Under the pieces are notes generated by a model. That model was not told the DNA's origin. It made no database searches and worked only from the letters and a program-made list of their open reading frames with translations. A stretch of 64,000 nt of DNA. It comes from JBNKFQ01 sp050289385 (lineage in GTDB: Bacteria; Pseudomonadota; Gammaproteobacteria; Pseudomonadales; Porticoccaceae). The translations under genes were made by a program, and so were the position numbers. Positions 20,001 through 27,228 of this stretch are shown in pieces. The stretch spans positions 1 through 64,000 of the forward strand of contig JBNKFQ010000204.1 in assembly GCA_050289385.1 (NCBI GenBank), given 5' to 3'. Position 1 is the first letter of the stretch. Each line of letters begins with the position of its first letter.

Positions 20001-20732
20001 AGCACTCTCTTTTTCTGCCAATAACGCCTTGTTATCCGTAATTACCCGCTTCAATTCCGTGTTTTCTTTGTTTGAGGAATACAAGCCCAATATCAACCGG
20101 TTTGCTCTAAGGTAGGCCATCAGCGTGACACACATAAAACAGAACAATGCTAACGCTATGAGTAAATACGTATCTTTGCCCAACAGCACTAAATGGCAAA
20201 TTGTCGGCAACAATGTAAGCACTAAAAAAAGCTGGGCAACACTGCGCAGTGAACCATGCGCCATCATGCCACCGGTTGCAGATGCAACCAAAAACAACAC
20301 ATGGACAGCTGTCACTGCATCGTTATCTGTAGTGATAAACAATGGGCCGCTTATCCCCCATAGAGCACCTGAGGCAGCACAACCGATAAGGTAAAGCACA
20401 ATCCAATGCCGACGATTTTTTGTGCGCGCGGAAACTTTATTAAAGCGCCATACCAATAAGCCTCGAATCGCCGTCACTATCCACAAAGCTATCAACCACA
20501 ACAACAATTGGGGGCGGGCAACATACTCCCAAAGAGAATATGTCAAACATAAAGACAGGATCGTTGTGCCACCTGCAACAGACCCAAAGCCACTATAAAG
20601 CGACGCGACTTGATTGGTTCGCAGCCCTGGATCAGCAGCACCCAACGAACCGAAAAGACAAACTGCCAGCCAGCGCAGTTTCGACATTGTTATCCCAATC
20701 CATCGGCGGCAAGTAGCCTTTTTTTGGTGCAT
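17055..20732 (-). CDS. Multi-sensor membrane protein with PAS, GAF, GGDEF and EAL domains
   Basis: This is a 1225-residue cyclic-di-GMP signalling protein. The N-terminus has about six membrane segments (about 45-215). Then come PAS domains (about 250-370 and 385-505), a GAF domain (about 510-660), a third PAS (about 665-790), GGDEF (about 795-960, with an intact FGGDEF motif near residue 870) and EAL (about 975-1215, with KAEALLRW and DDFGTGYSAMAYLKKF). Both catalytic signatures look intact, so synthesis and breakdown are both possible. It is encoded opposite and between smpB and ssrA, with no operon partner. The start may lie at the internal ATG of MSKLRWLAV near residue 16. Confidence 0.93.
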   Translation of the reverse strand: MHQKKATCRRWIGITMSKLRWLAVCLFGSLGAADPGLRTNQVASLYSGFGSVAGGTTILSLCLTYSLWEYVARPQLLLWLIALWIVTAIRGLLVWRFNKVSARTKNRRHWIVLYLIGCAASGALWGISGPLFITTDNDAVTAVHVLFLVASATGGMMAHGSLRSVAQLFLVLTLLPTICHLVLLGKDTYLLIALALFCFMCVTLMAYLRANRLILGLYSSNKENTELKRVITDNKALLAEKESALSKQMALEQESKLFREMVEGTQDLFVFLHELNANGQILYGNAAACRHLGVSRDTLLTMCMADIITDADEQDMAAALALLKAGNTAYVEYEHIVRGGEKVPLAAVMNPLRLEDKILCVSYCQDISAQKQMHAERALLEVEAQYRSLIEAFPDAITRMDLQCRIQYASPQILARFDQSQGSLIGKRAIDLPGKSGYAHNQKVYDAAMRVVRTEKPYVFEEWFVREGKRGCQEFRHVPELNSSGEMVGVIGFVRNITERAKLDEARKFIARADWSDTETFTESLVDFLGHAFLCDWVIVQTLNSVGTDIRVVNKAVFQKAGESDFLADYTLSGSLCEASIASGLCCYPESAYTYFPEDTLLSTYGIESAICLPLVGANNATLGFLTVLKKSEAIDDERSVVQVLELVSGKVAAELERERFEWADTARQQDFRALVENSTDFISRFDTEGQCIYVNPALAKMYEGTDLLRYKSDEYKKYSQDAELFATRLSEVLQTGEEAKLIYRSRDTNNNLHYSDMRITAEYDQRGNICGALVISRDVSERIQLEEELRTQATMDALTNLPNRRMFTERLQQELAKARREHEQLALFFVDLDRFKEVNDTLGHDIGDYLLQEAAKRLQSCLRDSDIVARFGGDEFVVLLTSVGQLSSLGGVAQSIIKILAEPYSLNGRVAYVSASVGIASYPADAQVASELISYADQAMYAAKQAGRNGYRFFTATMQAVADERVGLLNDLRKALVLEQLQVVFQPIVDAKTEKVVKAEALLRWTHPERGAVPPSKFIPLAEDTGLIVDIGSWVIKQSITLARHWREQAGSDQIQVSINISPRQFAVEGAVETWLEWVADAGLPTQCVSVELTESLLLDDEGGVKQKLSSLRDAGVQLALDDFGTGYSAMAYLKKFNIDYLKIDGSFIRDLENDENDCAIAETIVLMAGKLGMRSIAECVENEQQRDMLLKFGCDYLQGYLYAKPLSSADFLQLVSDDVESSS

Positions 20733-20982
20733 ATTAGGAATTAACCTTGATTATTATTCGTCAAGTGAAAAGCCGTTCGTCAACAAAGCTGCTCAACTAG
20801 CGTAGGTTCAATCTATAGCGTAACTTATACGCATTTCTTCTAAAAAACTACATGAGCTATCACAAGTATGGACAAATAATCCGTTAAGAATAATACACAA
20901 AGCACTCACCCCACCGCGGAATTAAACTGAACTTCTTGCGCCAATAACACTCTTAATGGATGCTCGTAGGTCGGCTTAGTGT

Positions 20983-20988
20983 TATACT
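20983..20988 (+). promoter_or_regulatory. Candidate -10 element for ssrA
   Basis: TATACT lies 30 bases before the mature tmRNA 5' end. A short 5' leader removed by RNase P would fit. The -35 is not convincing. Confidence 0.45.
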
Positions 20989-21017
20989 GAACGGCCTGCA
21001 GTAGTTTAGTAGGCACT

Positions 21018-21407
21018 GGGGCCGATTTGGATTCGACGCCGGTAACAAAACCTAGGGTGCATGTCGTGATGGTAGCGAATCACGTTAATCCAAAGCTGCA
21101 AACTAATAGTTGCAAATGATGACAACTACGGTGCTCAACTAGCTGCGTAAGCAGCCTTTTGTTGCACCATCTAGTGGCTACGGCCCTAGCGGTCTTTAAC
21201 AAGGTGCCTGTACCGCGTTACTGACTGTCATATAGAACAGGATCGCAGTGAAGCCTGCCTGGGGTGGATCAGCTAGACTCTTATCAGGATCGCACTTAAC
21301 GTCAGACCACCGGGCTGTTAAGTGTTAAATCAATAGGCGGATCTAAGCATGTAGAGCCCACGGCGGAGTGCTGACGGACGGGGGTTCAAGTCCCCCCGGC
21401 TCCACCA
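21018..21407 (+). ncRNA. ssrA: Transfer-messenger RNA (tmRNA)
   Basis: The 5' part GGGGCCGATTTGGATTCGACG and the 3' part ending GGTTCAAGTCCCCCCGGCTCCACCA form the tRNA-like domain with an encoded CCA. The tag reading frame runs from the resume codon GCA at 21112 to TAA at 21150 and codes for ANDDNYGAQLAA, ending in the usual LAA degradation signal. The 390 bases are the normal length. The intact 3' end borders foreign DNA, so it is the likely attachment site of the prophage that follows. Confidence 0.97.
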
Positions 21408-21411
21408 ATTG

Positions 21412-21446
21412 AAAAAGGTGAACTGATCTCAGTTCACCTTTTTTTA
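21412..21446 (+). terminator. Rho-independent terminator of ssrA
   Basis: AAAAAGGTGAACTGA pairs perfectly with TCAGTTCACCTTTTT around a two-base loop, with further T. It begins five bases after the tmRNA CCA end. Confidence 0.92.
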
Positions 21447-21784
21447 TGCCTGCGCCCCGCGCCACAGGCCTTATGTGGCAAGGGTTTACGGACTTCGCCA
21501 CCGTTGTAATCGCGGACTTTCACCGGCAATTTTTCTCTGAATGGCCGAATACTCTCAGCGCCTCTCCCCACCCCGCCAAGTCAAAGTCCATGAGCTGAGA
21601 ACAGAGAGCCCTTTAAAATCAGTAGCTTATTAGCGGACTCAGCGAAGGAGTTTGATTGATAAATTGGGTGGGTAGAAAGTGTTGAAATCTTGGTCAGAAC
21701 TGGACTTTAATGGACACTGTAGCCATCAAATGGTAGTTTATGCCTTTGTAAAATCCGGTGCGACCTAAAAGAGTTCTAAACCCT
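21447..21784. other. Junction region between ssrA and the restriction cargo
   Basis: No gene is visible in 338 bases. A 6-bp stem (GCCACA/TGTGGC, 21461-21479) is the only small structure I see. No integrase gene, and no second copy of the tmRNA 3' end, lies here. The attachment core is expected within or just before 21407. Confidence 0.5.
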
Positions 21785-21961
21785 ATGGATGACGAAATAC
21801 TCACCTTAAAAGAGGTGGCAGAATACCTAAAGGTAAATGAGAAGACCGTATATCGCTTGGCTGCAGACCAAAAGCTCCCAGGCTTTAAAGTTGGTCATTC
21901 TTGGCGGTTTAAGAAAAGAGATTTGGATCAGTGGATTCAAAATCAGCAACACAAAAAGTGA
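21785..21961 (+). CDS. Excisionase-family helix-turn-helix protein
   Basis: This 58-residue DNA-binding protein starts at ATG 21785 (MDDEILTLKEVAEYLKVNEKT). A reading from GTG 21758 adds nine residues with no better ribosome site. It is almost wholly a MerR/excisionase-type winged HTH: TLKEVAEYLKVNEKTVYRLA, then GFKVGHSWRFKKRDLDQWI. Such small HTH proteins commonly stand directly in front of restriction-modification genes and may act as their control protein. A prophage excisionase is the alternative. It reads toward the first methyltransferase gene, 57 bases away. Confidence 0.85.
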   Translation: MDDEILTLKEVAEYLKVNEKTVYRLAADQKLPGFKVGHSWRFKKRDLDQWIQNQQHKK

Positions 21962-21969
21962 CTTGGATA

Positions 21970-21998
21970 ATTTTGCAAAATATGGGTGTATGCATGCA
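21970..21998. promoter_or_regulatory. Palindrome pair in front of the first methyltransferase gene
   Basis: ATTTTGCAAAAT (21970-21981) and TGCATGCA (21991-21998) are perfect palindromes in the 57-base gap between the HTH gene and the methyltransferase gene. They could be operator half-sites for the HTH protein; this is inference. Confidence 0.35.
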
Positions 21999-22018
21999 AA
22001 TACGTAAGGTGAGAAAAA

Positions 22019-23422
22019 ATGAAATCTAGTAGTGCATACAGAAATGAAACCATTTCAGATCAACAAGAAAATATAAAAATTGTTTCAGGCAGTTCTTTAG
22101 CAGGGCAGAATAAATTGAAAGCACTGTTAGACGATCTTCAAAGTCCATTTCCAATTGAGCAAAACTACGACCTTGCTCCATTCGTTCATTGGAAGGGTAA
22201 CAGCTCTAGCAAAATCCATAGATGGCTTCGCTATAGAGAAGCGTATTCCCCAGAACTAATCGACAAATTAAATTTAGAAGGACGAATACTAGACCCTTTT
22301 AGCGGCTGTGGATCGATTATGGTAGGGGCAGCTCAAAGAGGATTATCTTCTACTGGGGTAGACATTAACCCACTATCAACCTTTTCAACAAAGGTTAAGT
22401 TAACAAAGTTAAAACATACTGAAATCGACCAGATTAAAAAAATTCGCTCAGATCTAAAGGCTATTATTGGCAAGCACAATCCTTCAAGGTTACCTGACTT
22501 ATCTATATCTGAAAAAGTCTTTGAGCCGGAAATTTTGAATGTCGTTTTGAAATCAAAGTCGGCCATAGAAACTATAAGGGCAGATAACCCACCAATTGGA
22601 GACTTTTTGCATTTGGCATGGCTTGAATCACTAGAAAAGGTGGGAAGCTATTTTAAAGAAGGCAACGGAATTAAGTATAGAAACAAACAGCGAAGCAAAG
22701 GGAAGTACAAAGACAAGAAAGATGGAGAGTGGCAATTACAAAGATTCGGAAGTGACCAAGCCTCCTTTGCTATTAATTGTATTAAAAGTCAATTAGACAT
22801 CATGATTGAAGATACTTCCGACTGGAAGTATGGCACTTGGTCTAAGCAAGAAGTACTTTCCGGTAGCGCGCTAAAGCTAGACAAACTTTTACCAAGTAAG
22901 AAGTACGACTCTATTATATTTAGTCCTCCATACGCAAATCGCTTTGACTATTTTGAAGCCTTCAAGGTTGAACTTTGGTTTGGAGGCTTTGTGGATAGTT
23001 ATGACGACCTAAATAAGCTTAGAAAGCAATCTCTCAGGTCACATCTTGCAGCAGAATATCGTAAGAACAACCCAGTTTTTGAAGAGCTGGAGTCGTTGAT
23101 TAACATGATGGACCAAACTGCAAGCAGCTGGAGAATGGGTGTTCCAGATCTGCTGAGAGGTTATTTTCAGGATATGCATACGGTACTTAAACATTGCAGA
23201 AAGCTCGCACCTAACGGACGCACACATGTCGTTGTTGGAAACTCTGCATTTGCAGGGGTAATTATCCCGACGGATGTATTAACAGCAATGATTGGTATTA
23301 GATCGGGGTTTTCTAAGGCAAAGATTATTGAATCGAGACATCTAACTGTTTCACCACAACAGAGAGCATTATTGACAGGCTTCGAAGGCCATATGCGCGA
23401 ATCGGTGGTGATTTTTGAATGA
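22019..23422 (+). CDS. DNA amino-methyltransferase (N4-cytosine or N6-adenine), first of a pair
   Basis: This 467-residue protein would methylate host DNA and protect it from the linked nuclease. Motif I, the AdoMet-binding DPFSGCGS (92-99) followed by GVDINPL, precedes the catalytic motif IV SPPY (302-305, in IIFSPPYANRFDYFEAF). SPPY is typical of N4-cytosine enzymes, but N6-adenine cannot be excluded. About 200 residues separate the two motifs and probably hold target recognition. The ribosome site AAGGTGAG lies six bases before ATG 22019. The stop overlaps the next start by ATGA, so the two methylases are translationally coupled. The gene is AT-rich compared with both host and phage genes. 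Confidence 0.9.
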   Translation: MKSSSAYRNETISDQQENIKIVSGSSLAGQNKLKALLDDLQSPFPIEQNYDLAPFVHWKGNSSSKIHRWLRYREAYSPELIDKLNLEGRILDPFSGCGSIMVGAAQRGLSSTGVDINPLSTFSTKVKLTKLKHTEIDQIKKIRSDLKAIIGKHNPSRLPDLSISEKVFEPEILNVVLKSKSAIETIRADNPPIGDFLHLAWLESLEKVGSYFKEGNGIKYRNKQRSKGKYKDKKDGEWQLQRFGSDQASFAINCIKSQLDIMIEDTSDWKYGTWSKQEVLSGSALKLDKLLPSKKYDSIIFSPPYANRFDYFEAFKVELWFGGFVDSYDDLNKLRKQSLRSHLAAEYRKNNPVFEELESLINMMDQTASSWRMGVPDLLRGYFQDMHTVLKHCRKLAPNGRTHVVVGNSAFAGVIIPTDVLTAMIGIRSGFSKAKIIESRHLTVSPQQRALLTGFEGHMRESVVIFE

Positions 23423-24792
23423 GCAACTTAGCAGAGAATACAGAAAGCGTGGCAGAGTTAGAGCAAGACCAGTTAAGTAACGTAGATACCTTCCCTGATT
23501 TTGACTCCATTAATCATGGAGACCTTTTGGGGTTAAGTCTTTCTACGAATACAACTCCTTTAACCCATGGAATGCATAGGTTCGCGGCGAAATACATTCC
23601 TCAAGTCCCACGATGGGCGATAAGCCAGTTTTGCGACGAGCATTCGATTGTAGTGGATCCCTTCATGGGATCCGGAACAACATTGGTTGAAAGCCTACAG
23701 TCTGTTAAATCGGCTTATGGACTAGATATTGACCCGCTAGCCAAATTGATAACCAAAGCAAAAATAAACCCATATAACATTGATAACATTCAATCGTTAA
23801 CAAAAAAGATATTGAAGCATAAAGGAAAGAGAAGCGAAGGCGACGAACTTCCAATGAGTGGAGTCGAAAATCCATTACATTGGTTTAACAGGGAAAATAA
23901 AGAAAAGCTTAATTTCATTTTTGAAAAGATAAACAGCTTTCAAATGAGCCAACCCGAAAAAGAGTTTTTTCTTTGCATGTTTAGCTCTGTGCTTCGTTGG
24001 GTTTCAAATGCTGACGATCAAAGTCAGAAAACATATGTCTCTGGCACTTTAAAAAAATCGCCACCTGATGCATGGGAGGTGTTTGAAAGGTTTGTTGACC
24101 GATCAATCCAGGGAATAAAAGAGCTCGATTCAACTAGAAGTAAAGCAAGCCAAGCAAAAATTTTAGACGGAGATGCTTTATCGATACCTCTGTCAAATAA
24201 TAGCGTCGACCTGATAGTGACAAGCCCCCCATACGTTGACTCTGTAGATTATATGTACAACTTTATGGTTGAATATTTCTGGTTAGGTCCGTTATTAGGC
24301 GTGGAGTCCAGAAGTAAATTTAACGAAATGCGACGCCAATCAGTGGGATCAAAGAACCCTTCGATAAAAAATGATATGCCCCCATCAGCCATCAGTACAA
24401 TGGTCTGCCCTTCTGAAATACCAAGCTATAGAAAGTCCGCTGTAATAGGTTACTTCTATGGCATGGAAGAACACTTCAAAGAGGCAAGTAGAGTTCTAAA
24501 AAATAATGCGAGATATGTTCTTGTTGTTGGCAACAGCCAGTCTGCCAACGGAATTATGCCAGTCCATGATTGCTTAACTAAGCTTGCAGCTCAATTTGAT
24601 TTAAAACTCGAAAAAGCATTTGCATACCGAATTCGTAGACACTACATGAAGTTTCCAAGAAAAGGACGAGGCGGGATAATTCTAATGGATTGGATAATAG
24701 TATTAAAGAAAACAAAGAAAAATCTTGGTCGTGAATCCCAGCCTTTGCCGATACCTAATATTAGAATTGGCGATCACGAGGTGGCACATTGA
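23419..24792 (+). CDS. DNA amino-methyltransferase, second of a pair
   Basis: This 457-residue protein is a second, clearly different methylase. An N-terminal motif-X-like stretch LTHGMHRFAAKYIPQ (49-62) is followed by motif I DPFMGSGT (80-87, with GLDIDPL) and motif IV SPPY (269-272, in VTSPPYVDSVDYMYNFM). Having two enzymes suggests one methylates each strand of an asymmetric site, or that the system recognises two sites; that is inference. It starts at the ATGA overlap with the first methylase, and its TGA overlaps the TTG start of the next gene. AT-rich, like its neighbours. Confidence 0.9.
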   Translation: MSNLAENTESVAELEQDQLSNVDTFPDFDSINHGDLLGLSLSTNTTPLTHGMHRFAAKYIPQVPRWAISQFCDEHSIVVDPFMGSGTTLVESLQSVKSAYGLDIDPLAKLITKAKINPYNIDNIQSLTKKILKHKGKRSEGDELPMSGVENPLHWFNRENKEKLNFIFEKINSFQMSQPEKEFFLCMFSSVLRWVSNADDQSQKTYVSGTLKKSPPDAWEVFERFVDRSIQGIKELDSTRSKASQAKILDGDALSIPLSNNSVDLIVTSPPYVDSVDYMYNFMVEYFWLGPLLGVESRSKFNEMRRQSVGSKNPSIKNDMPPSAISTMVCPSEIPSYRKSAVIGYFYGMEEHFKEASRVLKNNARYVLVVGNSQSANGIMPVHDCLTKLAAQFDLKLEKAFAYRIRRHYMKFPRKGRGGIILMDWIIVLKKTKKNLGRESQPLPIPNIRIGDHEVAH

Positions 24793-25979
24793 ACACCTCA
24801 TTTCACTCATGGCCAGCGGAGTTTTGGAGAGTAAATAGCTACAGTTACCCTAGCTTTTTCTCAGACAATGATAAAGCTCGGGAGGCTTGGTCTATTTTTT
24901 TAACCTTTTTTGATTACACAGCATATGATGAGCTAAAAAATTGGTGGGATTCAGGGCAAGGAGGAAGACGACTTAACCCCTCCGCACTTGAAAGCTGGAA
25001 AGCAACGTTTGAAGAAGTTGGTCTGCTGTATGTAATTAGCAGATCAAACACAATTACGATAACTCCTTCTGGAAGAGCTCTTAAAGAATTTGCGGATGCC
25101 AATGATATTAACGGTTTTGTTTGGACCGGCATTAATTTATTGACTAGATACCCATTGCGTGGACCTAGAAGAACTCGCTCTGAACTACATGGAAATTCCG
25201 ACCTTTTTCTATATCGGTTTATCTATTCGGCTATCTTAGAGCTTGACAACTATCTTTGGTGGAGTGAATTAGAGCGAATTTTATGCCGAGTCTTTTCAAC
25301 CGATCAAGCTCAAGATGCAATCTCAGACATCAGATTACTAAGAAAACACCCAGACAAAATTCGAGATCTGAGCTTGCCAGCCTCACAGCGGAAAGGAGCT
25401 TTTTATAACTCGCTAAATCAGGTGTCAAACCATGCAAGCATGAATCACCTTATTTTTGAAACAATAAGAGAGCACACCCCTTACAAAGACTATTTAGAGG
25501 GTGAGCCAGACAAAAAAATCGTTATCCGCGACGAGTGGTTACCATTATTGAAAAAAGCTTTGATTGCAGAAAAGCCTGGAGCACTATGCGCGTCAGGAGG
25601 CTCATATGCGGGCACTTTACCAAAGTTTCAGGGTTTTGATTCGGAAGATGAGTATTTCAATTTCTTAGGCGCTCCGGTCGTAGGGTATCAAAGTAGCAGC
25701 ACGACACCCTTGGGCAGTATCAGCCTGAATGGCGAGCAGGTTATTCACCTGATTGAAGGAGAGAATTATTCCAATTTTAGTGGTTTAAGTATCACCGGTC
25801 CTCAATCGTCACTTTGCCAACTTTCTAGACAACAAAGAGTCATTCTTAACTCTGATCAGAGATGGTCATATTTGGTAACGGACAAAAAAGTAGTAAGCCC
25901 TTCAGAGGTAACCATACAACTATCTAGGGCTAGGCCAATCACAAACTATAACCAAATTCTAAAACTGTTGGAGAGCTAA
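24789..25979 (+). CDS. Unrecognised protein of the McrBC-like restriction operon
   Basis: I do not recognise this 396-residue protein. It starts with TTG at 24789 inside the stop of the second methylase (TTGA overlap) and ends one base before the McrB-like gene, so it is a coupled member of the operon. Residues about 25-115 look like a winged-helix region (AWSIFLTFFDYTAYDELKNWW, then ITITPSGRALKEFADAN). Charged helices follow, and the C-terminal third (about 275-396) looks beta-rich. No nuclease, ATPase or methylase motif is visible. Because the McrB-like partner lacks an N-terminal DNA-recognition domain, this protein is a candidate recognition or adaptor subunit, comparable in position to YdiR of BsuMI. 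That is inference. Confidence 0.8.
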   Translation: MNTSFHSWPAEFWRVNSYSYPSFFSDNDKAREAWSIFLTFFDYTAYDELKNWWDSGQGGRRLNPSALESWKATFEEVGLLYVISRSNTITITPSGRALKEFADANDINGFVWTGINLLTRYPLRGPRRTRSELHGNSDLFLYRFIYSAILELDNYLWWSELERILCRVFSTDQAQDAISDIRLLRKHPDKIRDLSLPASQRKGAFYNSLNQVSNHASMNHLIFETIREHTPYKDYLEGEPDKKIVIRDEWLPLLKKALIAEKPGALCASGGSYAGTLPKFQGFDSEDEYFNFLGAPVVGYQSSSTTPLGSISLNGEQVIHLIEGENYSNFSGLSITGPQSSLCQLSRQQRVILNSDQRWSYLVTDKKVVSPSEVTIQLSRARPITNYNQILKLLES

Positions 25980-25980
25980 A

Positions 25981-27222
25981 ATGGCCGAATTTAATGAACA
26001 TGAACTTGTCGCCTCTGGTGCATTGCCCCCTGACGACTTCAATAAAGACATTGAAAGAATTGGGGAGATCGCTGAATACGATTTGATTCTTGACCCCGAT
26101 AAATTCCGGAACGCGTTATCCAACACCTCGGACTTATCAATAGAAAGCGATGTTATCTCTTCAATTATAGCTGCTATACAAACAGGAAATATCGTACTTC
26201 AAGGTCCACCAGGAACTGGAAAAAGTTCCTTGGCACGAGCAATTGCCGACGCCTTTAACGTCTCAACTACTTTAGTAACTGCACACGATGATTGGACTAC
26301 TTATGATGTAATCGGCCGTCTAGAACTTCAATTAACTAATGAGCATAAAGAACAGGTTGTACCAGTCAACGGTTGTTTTACGCAAACTGTAATAAATTGT
26401 GCGAACAGAATTGTTCAGCACTTTGATGATCCCAAGCAGCCGCAGGCTGAATGGCTGATTATCGATGAATTAAACAGAGCACATCTAGATAAGGCGTTCG
26501 GAGAGTTATTCACAGTCCTGGGGACGGATGACTTGGTGCCAGTAAATCTCCCGCACCAACCCGAGGGAAATCGCCGATTGATTATTCCGCGAAGATTTCG
26601 TCTGATTGCCACATTGAATTCTTATGATAGGCAGTTTGTTAACAATCTAAGTCAGGCCATCAGAAGAAGGTTTACTTTTATTACAATTGACATTCCGCCG
26701 CGTAAGCCAGACGGCGTGAGCTGGTCAATAAATAACAAATCAGAAATAGCGGCTATAAAGGAGCTTGGCGCGGTTGTCGATAAGGTTTCATCTAAAGTTG
26801 CTAGACGTGCAACAACTTTAGATCCAGATTCTTTTGCTCATAAAAAGTCAGAGTTTCTTGAGCTTTTAAGCACAACATATTTTGATGCAATAGAAAAACT
26901 TATGGATTTGATAAGCTCCGTAAGATACTCAACAACCACTGACATTCCCTTCCTGCCAATAGGAACTGCTCAAATCATCGACACCATTGAACTCTTTCTT
27001 GTTCAATTGCTTCAATCCGAAAACGTGACTCAAGGAAAAATCAATGACGCAATGGACTGGGCCTCATCTGTAAAGATCGTGCCACTATTTGAAGCAGATG
27101 CAATTGATCACGAAACCATACTCTCGTTAGCAAACAATCTAAATTCTCCATTCAATAAAAGAACAAGAAGGGAGCTACTTACAATTGCAAATGCGGGCTT
27201 AGTTTTTACTCCTTTAGATTAA
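25981..27222 (+). CDS. McrB-like AAA+ NTPase (restriction subunit)
   Basis: This 413-residue AAA+ motor is of the McrB group, whose hexamers use GTP (or ATP) to translocate DNA and drive the McrC nuclease. Visible are Walker A GPPGTGKS (75-82), Walker B LIIDE with ELNRAHLDKAFGELF (159-176), sensor-1 region LIATLNSYDRQFV (208-220, replacing the MNTADRS-like element of McrB) and arginines in QAIRRRF. The sequence before Walker A is only about 70 residues, too short for the DNA-recognition domain of classical McrB, so target binding is probably supplied by another subunit. It is followed after six bases by the McrC-like gene. Confidence 0.9.
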   Translation: MAEFNEHELVASGALPPDDFNKDIERIGEIAEYDLILDPDKFRNALSNTSDLSIESDVISSIIAAIQTGNIVLQGPPGTGKSSLARAIADAFNVSTTLVTAHDDWTTYDVIGRLELQLTNEHKEQVVPVNGCFTQTVINCANRIVQHFDDPKQPQAEWLIIDELNRAHLDKAFGELFTVLGTDDLVPVNLPHQPEGNRRLIIPRRFRLIATLNSYDRQFVNNLSQAIRRRFTFITIDIPPRKPDGVSWSINNKSEIAAIKELGAVVDKVSSKVARRATTLDPDSFAHKKSEFLELLSTTYFDAIEKLMDLISSVRYSTTTDIPFLPIGTAQIIDTIELFLVQLLQSENVTQGKINDAMDWASSVKIVPLFEADAIDHETILSLANNLNSPFNKRTRRELLTIANAGLVFTPLD

Positions 27223-27228
27223 TTAATC

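Noticed and set aside
21785..21961. HTH gene beside ssrA as the prophage excisionase
   Set aside because: It could be, but no integrase is next to it, it reads into the methylase operon, and such HTH genes commonly head restriction systems. Kept as an alternative only.
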